From Lanius collurio (lineage: Eukaryota > Chordata > Aves > Passeriformes > Laniidae): 64,000 nt of DNA. This document shows positions 37,776 to 51,300 of the stretch, piece after piece. The notes below the pieces were generated by a model, which searched no databases, was not told where the DNA came from, and was given only the letters and a program-made list of their open reading frames with translations. Position 1 is the first letter of the stretch, and every line of letters begins with the position of its first letter. The position numbers and the translations under genes were made by a program. The stretch covers positions 5,312,858-5,376,857 of the forward strand of contig JACBWW010000038.1 of assembly GCA_020086605.1 (NCBI GenBank), written 5' to 3'.

Positions 37776-37957
37776 CAATTAAAGTAATTGTACTCTAATG
37801 AGTCAACATGGTATATAAAGCGAGGCCCGATCCTACCTCTCACCCAGACTCTTAAGGAAGCACAAAGGAGACAAAGGTCTGCATGCAAAGGGACAGCCAG
37901 GGATGCCCTACTGTGCAAGTGGCTGGCTCACCGGCAGGAGCCTGGCTGACGAGGGAG
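37776..37957 (+). promoter_or_regulatory. ABCG2: Candidate TATA promoter and alternative first exon in ABCG2 intron 1
   Basis: Within 45 bp there are a perfect inverted repeat CAATTA-AAG-TAATTG (37,776-37,790, homeodomain-type core sites), an AP-1 consensus TGAGTCA (37,799-37,805) and TATATAAA (37,812-37,819). A start near 37,845 would give an exon of about 110 bases ending at a good donor (gag followed by gtaact) at 37,957/37,958. That exon has a short upstream frame from ATG 37,883, which does not join in frame to the ABCG2 ATG exon. Alternative first exons are known for mammalian ABCG2. It could instead serve an unrelated transcript. Confidence 0.5.
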
Positions 37958-38778
37958 GTAACTTTGATTATTCCACAACTACTTTCTGGTTTTCACATGG
38001 AAATCATGAGGGTTGTGGGGTTGTTCCAGCTGAGGTGGCAGACACAGCCACCTCCAGCTGGTGTGGCAAAGCTGAGCGTGTCAGTGATTCTGGTAGAGCC
38101 TCTCAAGAAACCTGTGTAAGAAAGGGCAAAAGTTGTTGTTCAGCAGCTGTGAGTGAGAAGTGAGAAAATGTGGGAGAAACAGCTCTTCAAACCTCAGAGA
38201 AGGACGTCCAAGTTACAGAGTAGATATTCACCTCAGAGGGTGGCTGGGTGGGCAGCTGTGGCCACCCAAGGTCAGCCCACCCCAACAGACCAGCAGGGTG
38301 GAGGGAAAGCATTCTATCTCCCTAACCCTGGTACACCCAGCTCCTCATCAGCTTCGTGTCATCTCCAGGTCTGAGCCCATGGGACCCAGTGTTCCTTGCT
38401 GGGGTGTGCACCACCCGGCTGCCGGTGACACTCTCCACAGCACGTTGGCCCCCCTGCGCTGCCTAGCAGGACCGATGCCGGGGGCGCCTTGTGGCTTCTT
38501 GTAGCCCAAGAACACCAGAGCTTATAGGAGGGGTCCACAGCGGGAGCCCACAACCCGTTGAAGAAGGAGGCTGGACTCTCAGGACTGAGAATAAATCTAG
38601 AACCTTTAATGTTGTCAGAGACTGACACACACCTCAGGTCTAAAGGGAGTCTCAGAGCTGAGAGCCAAGAATTGGGTTTTACAACAGTTTATGTATGGGG
38701 AATAAACAGGGAGTGGTTAACGGGGGGAACCAATAGGGAAAAGGAAGGGGTAGGGACAACAGCACAAATGACAGGGGT

Positions 38779-38841
38779 GCGGTCCAATGGGGTAAACCGA
38801 GGGGGGGGTCCTCTCCGGTCAGCCTATCACTCGACAGCCCT
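38779..38841 (+). repeat. 63-bp repeat, left copy beside the assembly gap
   Basis: This 63-bp stretch, opening 'gcggtccaatggggtaaacc' and ending 'ctcgacagccct', occurs again directly after the gap at 38,915-38,977 with no visible difference. Confidence 0.9.
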
Positions 38842-38914
38842 NNNNNNNNNNNNNNNNNNNNNNNNNNNNNNNNNNNNNNNNNNNNNNNNNNNNNNNNNNN
38901 NNNNNNNNNNNNNN
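38842..38914. other. Assembly gap (run of N)
   Basis: 73 undetermined bases lie between two identical 63-bp flanks. The ORF that runs through the N run is not real. Confidence 0.99.
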
Positions 38915-38977
38915 GCGGTCCAATGGGGTAAACCGAGGGGGGGGTCCTCTCCGGTCAGCCTATCACTCGACAGCCCT
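38915..38977 (+). repeat. 63-bp repeat, right copy beside the assembly gap
   Basis: Same sequence as 38,779-38,841. Either a tandem repeat array was collapsed here, or one sequence was placed on both sides of a false gap. Confidence 0.9.
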
Positions 38978-39328
38978 GGGGGAAGCTTCTGGAAACTGGG
39001 CTGGGTTGCTGAGCGACAGGCAGGGGAGAGGGAGCTGACTGACGGGGCAATCAAGGGGATGTCTAATGGGAGAAATCATTTGGATTAAGCAAGCGGGGGG
39101 GAATAGGAACGAACCAAAATATAAGAAAACAGGACCCATGACATGAACGCAATAGAATTAGAACTAAATCACACATCACAACATGTTCCCATCCCAAAGA
39201 GACTCCGAGATGAGCATCTTCCAGGCCCACCACATGCCTGGTGCTGAACACCGGGCCCAAAAGACACATCTTTCCTCTTCATACCTGATCAAATCTTCCC
39301 TTTCCTGTTTTTCACTTCCAGAGGAAGG

Positions 39329-42300
39329 ATGGCAGAAGGCCAGCCACACCTATGCATTCAGATGTCAGACTCCAGTACAAATGGCATTCCCAGCAGAAAG
39401 CAGTCCTCACCAGACTTGGCTGGCAAGGTGGGAAGCGTGCTCACCTTCCACAACATCTGCTACCATGTGAAGACAAAGAGTGGGTTCCTGTGTTTCAAAA
39501 AAACCACTGATAAAGGAGTTTTGAGAGATGTCAAGTACGTATTTTAACATCTCTCTAAAATACGTGTAGGTTTTATTTCTGTCCAGAGAGCTGACTTCAC
39601 TCATGTCACCAAGCCATTCAGCACAGTATGCAGATCAAGATTTAGAAGAACTATTTGTGTGTGTGGCTGCCTTGCGTTTGCTGCCAGCTACGCTTCAGCC
39701 CACTGGGCTGAGCCTGTACAGCAGAGAGCTCTCTTCCCCCAGCCCTGGGGGTACAGCCCTCCTGGCTGCAATCAGCGTGGGGCACACTAACCAGCTCTGC
39801 TCGCTCTACACTACCTGGCAATCCTCCCACTGTGCCAGGGTGTTTAGCTGAGATACCAACAGCCTGTCCCCCATGCTTGTGTCTCCTTCCCTCAGGTGGC
39901 CTTGGGGAAGGTTAATTTTTTGGGGGTTTTAACTTAAAATGCTTAACACATTAATATATATGAGGGTTAGGTTAACTTTTAAGAGATGTAAAGGTTTCTG
40001 GGTTTTTGACATTTTCTCGTTGAGTTCTTTCAGGGTTTTTTTCCCCAGCAGTGAGCACTACTGCAATAAAGTAGTCATGTCATTATGGCCTTCGTTCAAT
40101 AATCAGGGAATAAAGTTTGCCTCTTCACAGTTCAGTAGTTAAACTCAGTGGCAAGTGCTCATACAATATGCCATTCCAAATCACCCATGACTTTCAGCTC
40201 TCCAACTACAATTTCTATCATAAATATTCACCCTTTTGTGTAATTCGGTCTGTCTTGCTCTTTGCCCAGGGAATTTCCATACCTGCTAAACATGAGCTCT
40301 TAAAGGCTTTGTTGCTTTCCTCAAAAGCCATGCATTGTGGCACCTCAGTTGACTCACATAGGCCATTTGTGACTTTTTCCATCTGGCTTTTGAGTTTCAT
40401 GGGGCTTTAATGCCAGATACAGAGAAACTACCAACTGCATGTTAAGTACAGGCAAACCCCTAGTTTATTCTGTCTTCAGGGACCATTATTCTCTCTGTTG
40501 AGAGAATAGAATATGGCTAAAGCAAGTGCATGCTTCTCTTGTAGAGACCCATGGGGTAAAAATATATGTACATATTTTGCTACATTTTAGTCATGTTTCT
40601 GTGCTTAGGAATAAAAGTTAAGGTGAAATCTGATCATAAATATTGCTTGTGATAAGGCAGCTTCATTAATTCTAAAATTAATGGGATGTAGAAAGTAGTT
40701 GTACGGATAAATTACATCAGCCTACCATCTGAAACAGGCAAAGAAATAACCCTACTCTAGTTATTTTGTAAAACCTATCTGTTTTGTTTTACAGTGGCAT
40801 CATGAAACCAGGACTGAATGCAATTTTGGGACCCACTGGCAGTGGTAAATCCTCGTAAGTGCCCCCTTTGCTCTCCACAGAAATTACACCAAGGGGGAAA
40901 TGGAACTGCGTACATCTAGCATAATGCACTTCTGTTTCAGAGAAAGATTGAGTTTTTATTTAGGTCTGTGCAAACCTCACTGTTTTCTGAGAAATACTTG
41001 AATTCAAGAAAAAAACCCAATTAATTTATATGAGAAAGGTGAAATTCAGTTTTAGTCCACACTTTGCTGGCAGTCGCTCCTTACACACCATTCTAGCTTA
41101 AAATTATTGAAAAAATGAACACGAAACTGCACAGATCTCATTTCCTTAGGAAACCAGGACAAAAGAAACTCAGTCCTTGGAAGTTGCTGGGAGTTTTCTA
41201 AATTACAAACATTTAATGTGATGTGCTTTTATGTAGCTGTTCGTTCCGTGAGCTGGGTTTATGGTTCAGAGAGCTTTGCCTCCTGCATGTTCATGTGATA
41301 AAGTAACCAACTTTCCCTTTAGGCTGCTTGACATTTTGGCTGCAAGGAAGGATCCCAATGGGCTCTCTGGTGACATTTTGATCAATGGAGCTCCTCAGCC
41401 TGCCAACTTTAAATGTACCTCTGGGTACGTGGTACAGGTAAGTAATTTTTATCATTGTGGATTCTACTGGAAGAAGTTGCTGCTGTATTGCAAATACCTT
41501 GCCTTGACCCAAGAATCTAGGAAAACACCTTAAAATTGCAGTCAGCATGTTACAGAAAGGCAGTGTCTCAAACCACATGTAAATCTCAACAGATTGCAAA
41601 AGACAAGAAGATGGTATTTAAAAACCTCCCCTCCTTCCTCCTTTGACAAAACAAGTTGGGAACACCTTCACCCTAATGCACATGGACCCAAACTCTCTTT
41701 TCCTTCCCTCTTTTCTCCCTGCTATCATCTGTGGTGGGCTGAGGCTGCACTGGCAAACACACTGTGATAATGACCTGAGCTGTAGCTGCTCCTTAGGCCC
41801 CTTCAGCCCTTCAGTCTCTCCCTCAACACCTCCAAAAAATTAATAAGGTAAGAATTCATAAGGGATAGTTTTTAACACTTTGCTCTTTATGCATTTTGAT
41901 ATCATGCATGATAGAGGCTGTTCCTATATGGCATTGCTTTATGAATTAAGGCAAATATGATTACGTACATGAAATCCACACTCTAACACAGGCATTGGAT
42001 GCACCTAACTGCATGTTCTGGCTGCTGCTACTGTCCCTCTGCATGCAAGGACAGCATAAAACATAGGTAGATGCAGTTCTCAGAGGAATAAATAGAAACT
42101 GCTGAGTAACCACCAAATATCTACCTTTTTTTTTAATGAAGGATGATGTAGTGATGGGAACCCTGACTGTGAGAGAAAACCTGAAGTTCTCAGCAGCACT
42201 CCGCTTGCCAAAGTCAGTGAAGGAGCAGGAAAAAGATGAACGAGTGAATCAGATCATCAAGGAACTGGGTTTGAGCAAAGTGGCAGATTCCAAGGTAAGG

Positions 42301-45300
42301 CCTGTAAACAAGGAGCTTAAACCATGATCCAGTAGTAAGTGGTTTATTAATTAATCAAATGGCTCATCATGGCAGATTAAGAAAAAAGTAAATTTCAACA
42401 GGCTGTTTCAGTAATATAGTAATTAATGACATTTCTGTATGGAGATCTGTTCGGACTGTGTTCCTGCTGCCATATGGTATTACATTGCAGGGAAAGGGAA
42501 AAGGAAGGGGAAAGGTGAAAGAGAAAGGTAGTGATTGGAGAAAAAGACAAGAACTCCAGCAATACTAACATTAAGAACTAGGCTGTGTGTGAGATAACAT
42601 TTACATCTGCTCCTGACAGTAGGGCCAAAATTCCTTGCAACTCTCCCTAAATACTGCCATGTGGGTAGGATGCTGTTCACTCAAGGATTTCTCTTTGGGC
42701 CAAACAAAACAAGTTTCTTGTTTTGTATCAGGTTGGCACCCAGTTCTCTCGCGGGGTGTCTGGAGGAGAGCGGAAAAGGACCAATATTGGGATGGAGCTC
42801 ATCACAGATCCTGCCATCTTGTTTTTGGATGAGCCAACCACAGGACTTGATGCCAGCACTGCTAACGCTGTCCTACTGTTACTGAAAAGGTGAAGACCTT
42901 GGAAACAGATTCCCATTCTCAGCACTCCACTCTGCTGTACTTCAGTTGTATTTGACTTGAATTACAGTTTGAATGAGCAAACAGGGAGTACAGGCATGTA
43001 ATTATTTACCAGTGAGCCAAGGATGCAAAGAGAGTAGGAAAAAAACTGTATTAATTTTCTCTCTCCAAAGTGAGAATTCTTTTCTCACACAGATACTGTA
43101 AATTTGGCCCAAATACTTTCTTTTTTCCCCTTTCTTCTCCCTTCTCAGGCATACCAATTTAATCAGACTCCATCAAGACTTAACTGAACTTTCAAACTCT
43201 CTTATTATTATTCTCAAATTCTAAACACTGAATCAATTCTCAAAACTGACGTCTCTCTCATTCTTCACATTCAGGATGGCTAAACAAGGAAAGACAATCA
43301 TCTTCTCCATCCACCAGCCTCGGTACTCCATATTCCGACTGTTTGACAACTTGACACTGCTGGCTGCAGGGAGAGTGCTGTACCATGGGCCAGCCCAGCA
43401 TGCCATCCAGTACTTCCAGTCCATTGGTGAGCACAGCTTCCAGCAGGGCCAACCTTTGGTTTGCACCAACTTGAGTAAAATGCCAGTAACTCTGGGCCAG
43501 AATTGGACACAGCGTGTCCAAGCAAGCCCAACATTGTAACAGGCTGAGCATTTCCCTGGGTCTCTTGACCCACATGTGGATTTGGATGAGCTGTTCCTGG
43601 GTGCATCTCAATTAGAGAAAGCCCAGGCTAGGGCTGGGAAGAGCACACTGCCAGCTATCACCTTGCTTTTGCTGATGGTGCTGCCCAGCAGTGCTGCTCA
43701 TCCCTCTGGAAATCATGGACTTTTTGAAGGCTCCCACGCCCTTGGTGCAGGCTGCGCTGGGCAGGATGTGTGGCTGTGCTCCTGACAGCCAAGCACAGCC
43801 CTTGGCCAGTCACACAACCCTACTCAGGGCTCATAATGCTGTCACTACAGGCTACCAGTGCGAGCCCTACAACAACCCTGCCGACTTTTTCCTGGATGTC
43901 ATCAATGGAGACTCCACTGCTGTGGCAATGAACAAGGCTGATGAAAGCAACACAGGTATGAAACCCAGAGCTGAGTCAAGTTGTCCTAACGTGTGTGGGA
44001 ATGGGAATTTAAGAAACTATTTTGTTGACCCTCAGCACAGAGAAAGAGCTTCTTTCATCTTCAAGGCAAAGCAGCTAAAGTCCTGTGGAACCAGAGGCAA
44101 TAAACCAGGACAACTGTTCCAGTTAAGGACATAATTTGATGCAGTTATGACTTGTATATTTTACCTAATGGAACAGTTTTTCCATTAGGAAATTACTGTT
44201 TTCCTTCCTCTGAACAGGGTGGGAAGTGGTAGAGATAGGATACCACTGCTCACCTGATGTTTCCCTGATGTTGTGCCAAGGAAGAAATTGTCCTCAAACA
44301 AACAAATCAGCTCTAATCTATTTTACAGAGCATGATTTCTCTTCCTTTTCTGCTGCCACTCACTAATAGCTTGCTCTCTTTTACCAGGAGTGAAAAGGCA
44401 AATGAAGTAATGAATAGTCTGTGTGCCCAAACACAGTTTCACCATATCTTTACCAAAGGAACAGTTATCATTTTACAAAAATGCTGTGATCAGCATGTTG
44501 CAAATATTATAGCTGGCAACACACATCATATCTGCCATTGAAAAAGCCCACACTGCACTATAGTTTAGAAAAAAAAAGGAGGTCCAGCTGAAATTTATCT
44601 ATGACCAAAGTAGAAACATGAAGGATTACCTGGATCAAAAATCTGGGAAGTCCTGGTTTATATAATCAGATCTGTGAAACGGATCACTTAAAGAGACCTT
44701 TGGGGGCAAAGGGGATGTAAAAGTAATTTTTTCATTAAAAGCCATAATGCTGCCAGGTTGAAACTCCCTGGGCAGACAGGGGTTTGCCTGGTCAGAGTGC
44801 TGAGAAGTTGCTGCCTGTGTGACAGGTTGCACAGACAAACACAGAGGTTTGGTCTTACATATACAGACTCTTACAAACTGCCTGTTATGGGACTGAATAC
44901 AGTGAATCACTGGAACTACATGTGCATCCTAATTCTTCTGTTTTTTTAATCTTTTCAGCAGAGAGCACTGAAGAACGCTCTGAATATGATAAAACCGTGG
45001 CTGAGCAGTTAGCAGAAAAATACTCCAACTCTGCCTACTACCGAGAAACAAAAGCATATTTAGAGAGCATTTCTTCAGGAAATAAAATGAAAACCAAAGG
45101 AATTTTCCGGCAAATCACATATGCCAATTCCTTCCTGCACCAGTTGAAATGGGTGTCCAGGCGCACATTTAAAAATCTGATAGGAAATCCTCAGGCTTCC
45201 ATAGCTCAGGTAAGGCTTCTTGTATCTATAATTTTGGCGTATACATTGAATTTATTCATCTCCTGTATTATTAGGCAAGTCGTTGGGATGGTTTTGCCTC

Positions 45301-48300
45301 TTGGTATTTTGACTGCAATAAGAATCTGAAGAAAGACTGCTCAAGATCTAGAAATCCAGGGATAGAAGGTGTCCTGAATGCTCAAAAATGTTGGACTGTT
45401 TAGTAATTAAGTTTAGACTAGTGAAAGACTTTGGGAGGCAAGACCTTTTCCCAGCAGGGCATTCTGCTGCTCCCAGCCAGGAGCGCATTAGGTCCCAAGA
45501 AGTTTCACACATTTGCTCAAGAACATTCTTCAGATTTGACTCTAATTGTCCAGGCTCAGCACTGTGGGGTTTGGCCTCAAATCCTCTCCCCTGTCAGGAA
45601 AAGTTAACAGACTGCATTTGGGTACTTAATTAAACTTCAGCACAAAATGAAGTGCTGGCAGTTGGCTCAAGTGCAAAAATATTTTTGCAGTCTTGTAATA
45701 TGTGTGTGCTGTTTAGTAATTTGGTTGTTCATATTGGTGATGATGTCTTCTGGATGAGGTGTCATGAAGTCCACAGTGGGGTCTAACACCCACCATAAAA
45801 GATAAACACATGCTCTGTTAGTGCTGCTTTTTCAGAAGGATCAACACCAAAAGTGTTGACTCCTTCAAAGCTGCACATTGCCTTCAAAAATAAAGAATGT
45901 ACAGCTGGTCCCTGCAGAGGGACTAATCCTTGAGAATCCCCTAATTCATGGACCAAATTCTGCAGTCACAGCACCACCAAAACTCCCACTGCAATTCTCA
46001 GCAGTTCTAGAGAGTCCAGTAGAAAAACTGGCCTGTATCCAGGGGTATAAATTATCTTCATCATGGTTTATATAATGAGTGAATAAATGGTTGGTGTGGA
46101 GGTAAACCAGTCCAGAGTCCCTGAGGTTAAAAGGCTTTGAGTACGTGTGTGTGCCTGTATGTTGATACTATGGAGATCCTTAATAATTGCTTTGTAAAAA
46201 CTTGACCTTGTGACAAGAATTAAGCTCTCAAGAACCTCCTTAATAGCCCCAGGTTAATGGGCCTGACTTGTTTCTCACAATCTTTTTTATCTCCCCACTC
46301 TAATTAGGGATGGATTTGTCCAGCATTCTTTTAGGGGTACATGGCTCATTAAGCCTTTTTTTCATTAATCTGCTCCAAATTGGTCTTGAAGTGATCCCTG
46401 CTTTCCACTGCAACTGGTTTAGGAGCTGAATTATCCCTGACATTTGCTCCTTTCGGCAGGATCTTAGCGAGAGGGTACCATGGATCAAGTAGTTTATGGT
46501 GTTAAGACTCATGCATTGCTCAGGCTTAAAAATGACAGGACTGCCTGATACCATCAGTTTTCCTGATCTTTTTGTCATTTGCATTTAGCATTTAAAAAGT
46601 ATGATGCACACACTTTAGTCTTTTAAGTGATATCCTTGAGGCAGCTGTTAGCTCTGCTACTTAAATAGTTGCAGACTGCAAATATCAGCACATCTGTAGC
46701 CCTGTCGTAGCCTCTTGTTAAAAACAATCCCATGAGTAAGCTGTCTGATAGAGCCCAGCAGCTGCCCACTGTGGAGCATGAAAATAAACTTCCTCATCCT
46801 GGAAGTCAGGAAATGATAATGAAGCAATGATAATGATACTTTCCCTCCTCTTTTCTTTTTCCCATTTAGGTGTGTGTTACAGCTTTTCTGGGACTGATTG
46901 TAGGTGCCATTTTCTTTGGACTTAAAGAGGACTCCACAGGGCTACAGAACAGGTCAGTTAGTCTGGGTAATGGATATTCAAAATTTTTATAAAGCTGCCT
47001 TTAAACGAACCTAATACCTTTTTAAAGCAAATGCTTCCCTTCACGTCAGTAGGTAAGGCCAAGTCTGTGTGACTTGGAAGCAAGGATGTGCTTTTGTCCT
47101 TCTTTCAAGGTCCCTGAAGGATTGAGGGGGTTAAAATATATGTACTCGTGGCTACCTAAACCTAGGTAACTAAAGCTTTGATCTTGCAACTGTTTCTATT
47201 CACACACCTGAATTTACCAGCAGTTAGTCACCTAAAGCTAGATTTTCAAATTATGCTGGTCTATGCATCATTTTGACAGCTGTATGTACCTGACCTGACA
47301 CATGAATTTGCAACTATAGAACCTCTGGTTTCTTAACCTTGAAACACTTCATAGCATTTACTTAAAAATGGCCGAGTTTTAAAGTGTGTATGAAGTGCCT
47401 TAAATTTTTTGTGGAAAAGGTGAAAACCACTTCTCACACTGCTTATTTCGTTCTTCACAGTTTGCAGCAGACCAATACCTTGTAATCTGAGAATCAGAAC
47501 ATAACAAGTCAGGAAATTTCATGAAAAAAAGCAACAAACCACAACCCCTCAAAAAACCCCCAACAATTCAGTTGATTTTCTGTCCTTTGACTGCATCAGA
47601 AAATGTGCTATTGTTGCATGCCAAAAACTGCTCTGTGGTGGAAACACCACATTTACATCCCATTTTTAATAACTGCTTCACTATTTTGCAGAGTGGGTGC
47701 AATGTTCTTTCTGACCACCAACCAGTGTTTCAGCAGCATCTCAGCTATTGAACTCTTTGTCGTGGAAAAAAAGATATTTATGTAAGTAAAACATATAAAA
47801 AGGTTATCAGGCACTACTGTTTGTGAGTTTTTCTGACATGCTGTAGCTGTTATTTAAGTACAGCTAGTGGAGAGTTTTCAAATTATTCCACTGATAGTTC
47901 TCATTGCAAATGTACTCTGGTAGTCTGCTGGTGAGTTGTCTGCAAACATCCCAAAAGGTACTTATGATTGCAAATGGCTCAGTACTTAATATTATTGACA
48001 CAGCAGGAAAAAAACTCTTGAATACTCCATGTTGGCATTAATTAATAAGTTTTTTACTTGCTAGTGAGGGCAATGAATTTAATCTAACTGGATTTTTTAA
48101 AGTTATGCATATTATACTATATAAAATATGAAAATTATTCAAACTTTACCCTCTCTGTCTCAATGACATGACACATAATTTTACTAAAAATCATGTGCAC
48201 AAATACCCATGTTTATTTGCATATGAAAATGTCGCTGCAGTTCTGTAGTGTGTGACTTAGTGGACAGCTGCATTACAGCCTAAGTATGAAATATTTTCTT

Positions 48301-51300
48301 CTATTTTGAGAAAAAAAAATAATCCATTTTGAGCTAGAATTCTTTTTTTTCCAGGTGAAAATAATCAAACTGGTTTTTAGTGGTTAAATTTGTAATGTGC
48401 TGTACCTATCTCTGTGTTCCAGACATGAATATATCAGTGGGTACTACAGAACATCTGCATACTTCATAGCAAAGCTAATGGCTGATTTAATACCCATAAG
48501 GACTCTGCCCAGCATCATCTTCACCTGCATAGTTTACTTCATGCTAGGCAAGTATGGCCACCTACAGTCTCACTCCAGCCCCCTCAATAAATCAGCATGG
48601 CAGGTGCACTTGATAGGCCTGTATGTACACATGGATATTTAAATAGGTTAAAGACCTACACTGGCATGGTAGTGGTTACTAAGCTTACTTGTAGAACACC
48701 ACATTGTTTTCTACAGAAAAGGCATTAAGATTTAAACTTTCATCAGAGAATCTGTGACATGTCTCATCTCCACGGTCCCTAGAAGGAAGCCATAATCATC
48801 ACCACATAATTTTGATTTATTCCTTTGCATCTATGGCTCTCTTGGCTCCTGATCACTTTAGTTTTCTGATCCTTGCAAGAGCATCTAAAAGGAAAACATT
48901 TTGTTTTCAGATCTTAGTACTTTTCAGATCTTAGTGTGAATTAATACCAGCTTGTAGGCTTTGGTCTGAGTTTTTTCCCTAAGCAATAGGACACAAGGAC
49001 ACATCAGCAAGAGGCTCTCAGACTGTGAAACTGTAGTGAGACAGAGCTTGCTACCAAATCCATAGCCACCCAAAGGCTGCTAGGTTCTTTAGGAGAGCTC
49101 TCTGCTGGAAACTAGTGGAATGCTGTACAGCTGCTGCTCATAGAAGTGCACTAGAAGTTTCTTCTTTGATGGACAAATTGAAGTCACTTTGGATGTGTGA
49201 AGTACAGTGCTTCTACACATTCTGCTATCCTCACTGTTACTGCAGTTTTGGGCATACTACTTATTTATCCTGTCCTCCACTGCCAGGACAGACACATTAA
49301 GGCTGTCATAAGTACCATGGCAGTCCAAAAGAACTCAACAAGAAAATGTCAAAAACCCAGAAACCTTTACATCTCTTAAAAGTTAACCTAACCCTCAGTG
49401 ACCCAGCCTATGCTGGCAGACAAAGTGTCTTCTGTAGGCAGGACACACCAGAAAAGTCAGGATAGTGTTCAGGTTATGACAGAGCTTTCAGCAGGATTGT
49501 ACTGAAACCCTTCTTGTTCTGATCTTTAAGGTTTGAAACCAACAGTAGAAGCCTTCTTTACAATGATGTTCACCCTTATGATGGTGTCCTACACAGCCAC
49601 TTCCATGGCACTTGCCATTGCAGCAGGACAGAGCGTGGTTGCCATAGCAAACCTACTCATGACTATCACATTTGTTTTTATGATTGTGAGTAGCACTGTT
49701 CAGTTCTCTAGACTGGATCCTGAAATCCCAGAAATGCTGAAATCCAGAAATCCTACTAGCCCAGAGTTTGGCTGAATTCTGCAAAAAGTCTGTTGGGGTA
49801 AACATATCCTGATTTGTCTGATTTGAGTATCCTGATGCTGTGGGGTGGAATATTCTGATTTGTCCTTTGAATTAACAAGAAGTGGGGGGATGGAGGGTTG
49901 GGTGTGAGGGGGTGAGTGGTTCCTCTTCCCTCTTCTCAGTTCCTCTGGCAGCCAACAAATTACTTGGAAAGTAGGAAAGCCACTTGAGGCTACACTTCAT
50001 TCTCTCTCCCTTAACTTTGTGAAAAGCAAACATGTCTGGCTGAGAACATGCCCTGCATCCCCCTGCTTTCTGAGACCATTACCCGAGCTGTCCTCCTCAG
50101 CTGCAGAGCCCACCTTTGGCATGTTAAACTGGACAGCACACAGACAGCCACGGTCAGGAGACAGGCACCTTAAACAAGGCAGCAGCGCTGAACCCACAGC
50201 CAAAATCCACATTGTCTCAGGCTCAGGGAACACAGGCAAAACCCAGAGCACACCTCCGGCAGTCCCGCACATGGAGGAGCAGAAAAGTTCATGTAAGCCC
50301 ATGTGGGATCCTCAGATAGGAAGCACATGGGTTTATTGCACAGGAGAAAGCATTCCCTGCTGCTCATTTTGGGGGAAGGATCTGAGGTTACGGCCCAAAC
50401 CTTGGTAACATATAAATCCTTCTCTATCTTCTGTTCTTCTATTGGAGGAGTTTCTTGCTCTAGGAACGCTTTCCTATTCCTTTTTATCTGAAGAAGCAAA
50501 GTCAAGACCTAGAGAAGAACACATGATAAAAACATGTAATTTGTTATTTGTTTTTGTGGCTTTTTTTGTATTTGTTTCTAGCTTTTCTCTGGGTTGCTGG
50601 TCAATCTCACAAGTGTCCTATCCTGGCTCTCCTGGCTCAAATACTTCAGCATCCCTCGGTATGGAATGACAGTAAGTACTCTGTTTTCCTGTCTACAAAC
50701 CTGGAAATAGTTTGCTAAAAGGAATGTCTTTAATCATGATGAAGAAATCTTCAAACTTGATGGCCTAAATGAGCAAAAGGAAAGCAAATTAAGTACAACA
50801 GCCTCTGAGTGCTATGCAGTATCTTGAAACAAGAAGGGCTTCTCATCAACCAGCAACCACTGCTGTTTACAAGACCTAATTTCTATAATTCAGAAACACC
50901 TCATGTGAGAGACACAACTACTACAACCACTGGAATTCAGCTGGACAGAAATGTTTCAAAGTAAAGAACAATGTTATCCCCCGCAAAAAATTAAAAATCT
51001 TCTATTTGTCTTTTCCATCAATCAAACAAAAACTTGTCAGGCTAAAGCTTTTCTCCTAATTTGTGAAAATTTAATTCAGGGTGATATATTGCAGAGAAAT
51101 TTGGTCTTTATTATGCCTGTGCAGAAACAGTCTGGCCTGGGGTAGGTGGTAAAGCCTGTTGTGATGCATGCTTTACAGGGTGGGGCCTGCATGCATTCCT
51201 CTCTTAGAAGAAAAGAAGAACTCTGCTACTCTGCTAAAAAAAAGGGGGATTTGTCTCATATAATAGTGATACCATCACATTTTTAGAATGGATTTAAATT

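Larger units (their letters stand above)
38490..39195 (-). mobile_element. Possible LTR-derived repeat spanning an assembly gap
   Basis: The stretch differs from the surrounding intron: G-runs, a tandem 63-bp sequence and a minus-strand ATTAAAGGTTCT that resembles the AATAAACGGTTCT of the element at 15.2 kb. I could not define inverted ends or a target-site duplication, so class and limits are tentative. Confidence 0.35.

Noticed and set aside
38558..39088. 176-codon ORF running through the N run
   Set aside because: Undetermined bases were read as open codons; the flanks are the same repeat on both sides.
43427..43850. Extended ORFs reading past the ABCG2 exon at 43,275-43,426
   Set aside because: They are intron read-through; the GT donor at 43,427 and the acceptor at 43,849-43,850 join in phase and give the conserved sequence.
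46300..46584. 94-codon minus-strand ORF as an independent gene
   Set aside because: It lies in a repeated 498-bp block with no promoter or splice support. I list it as part of the repeat instead.
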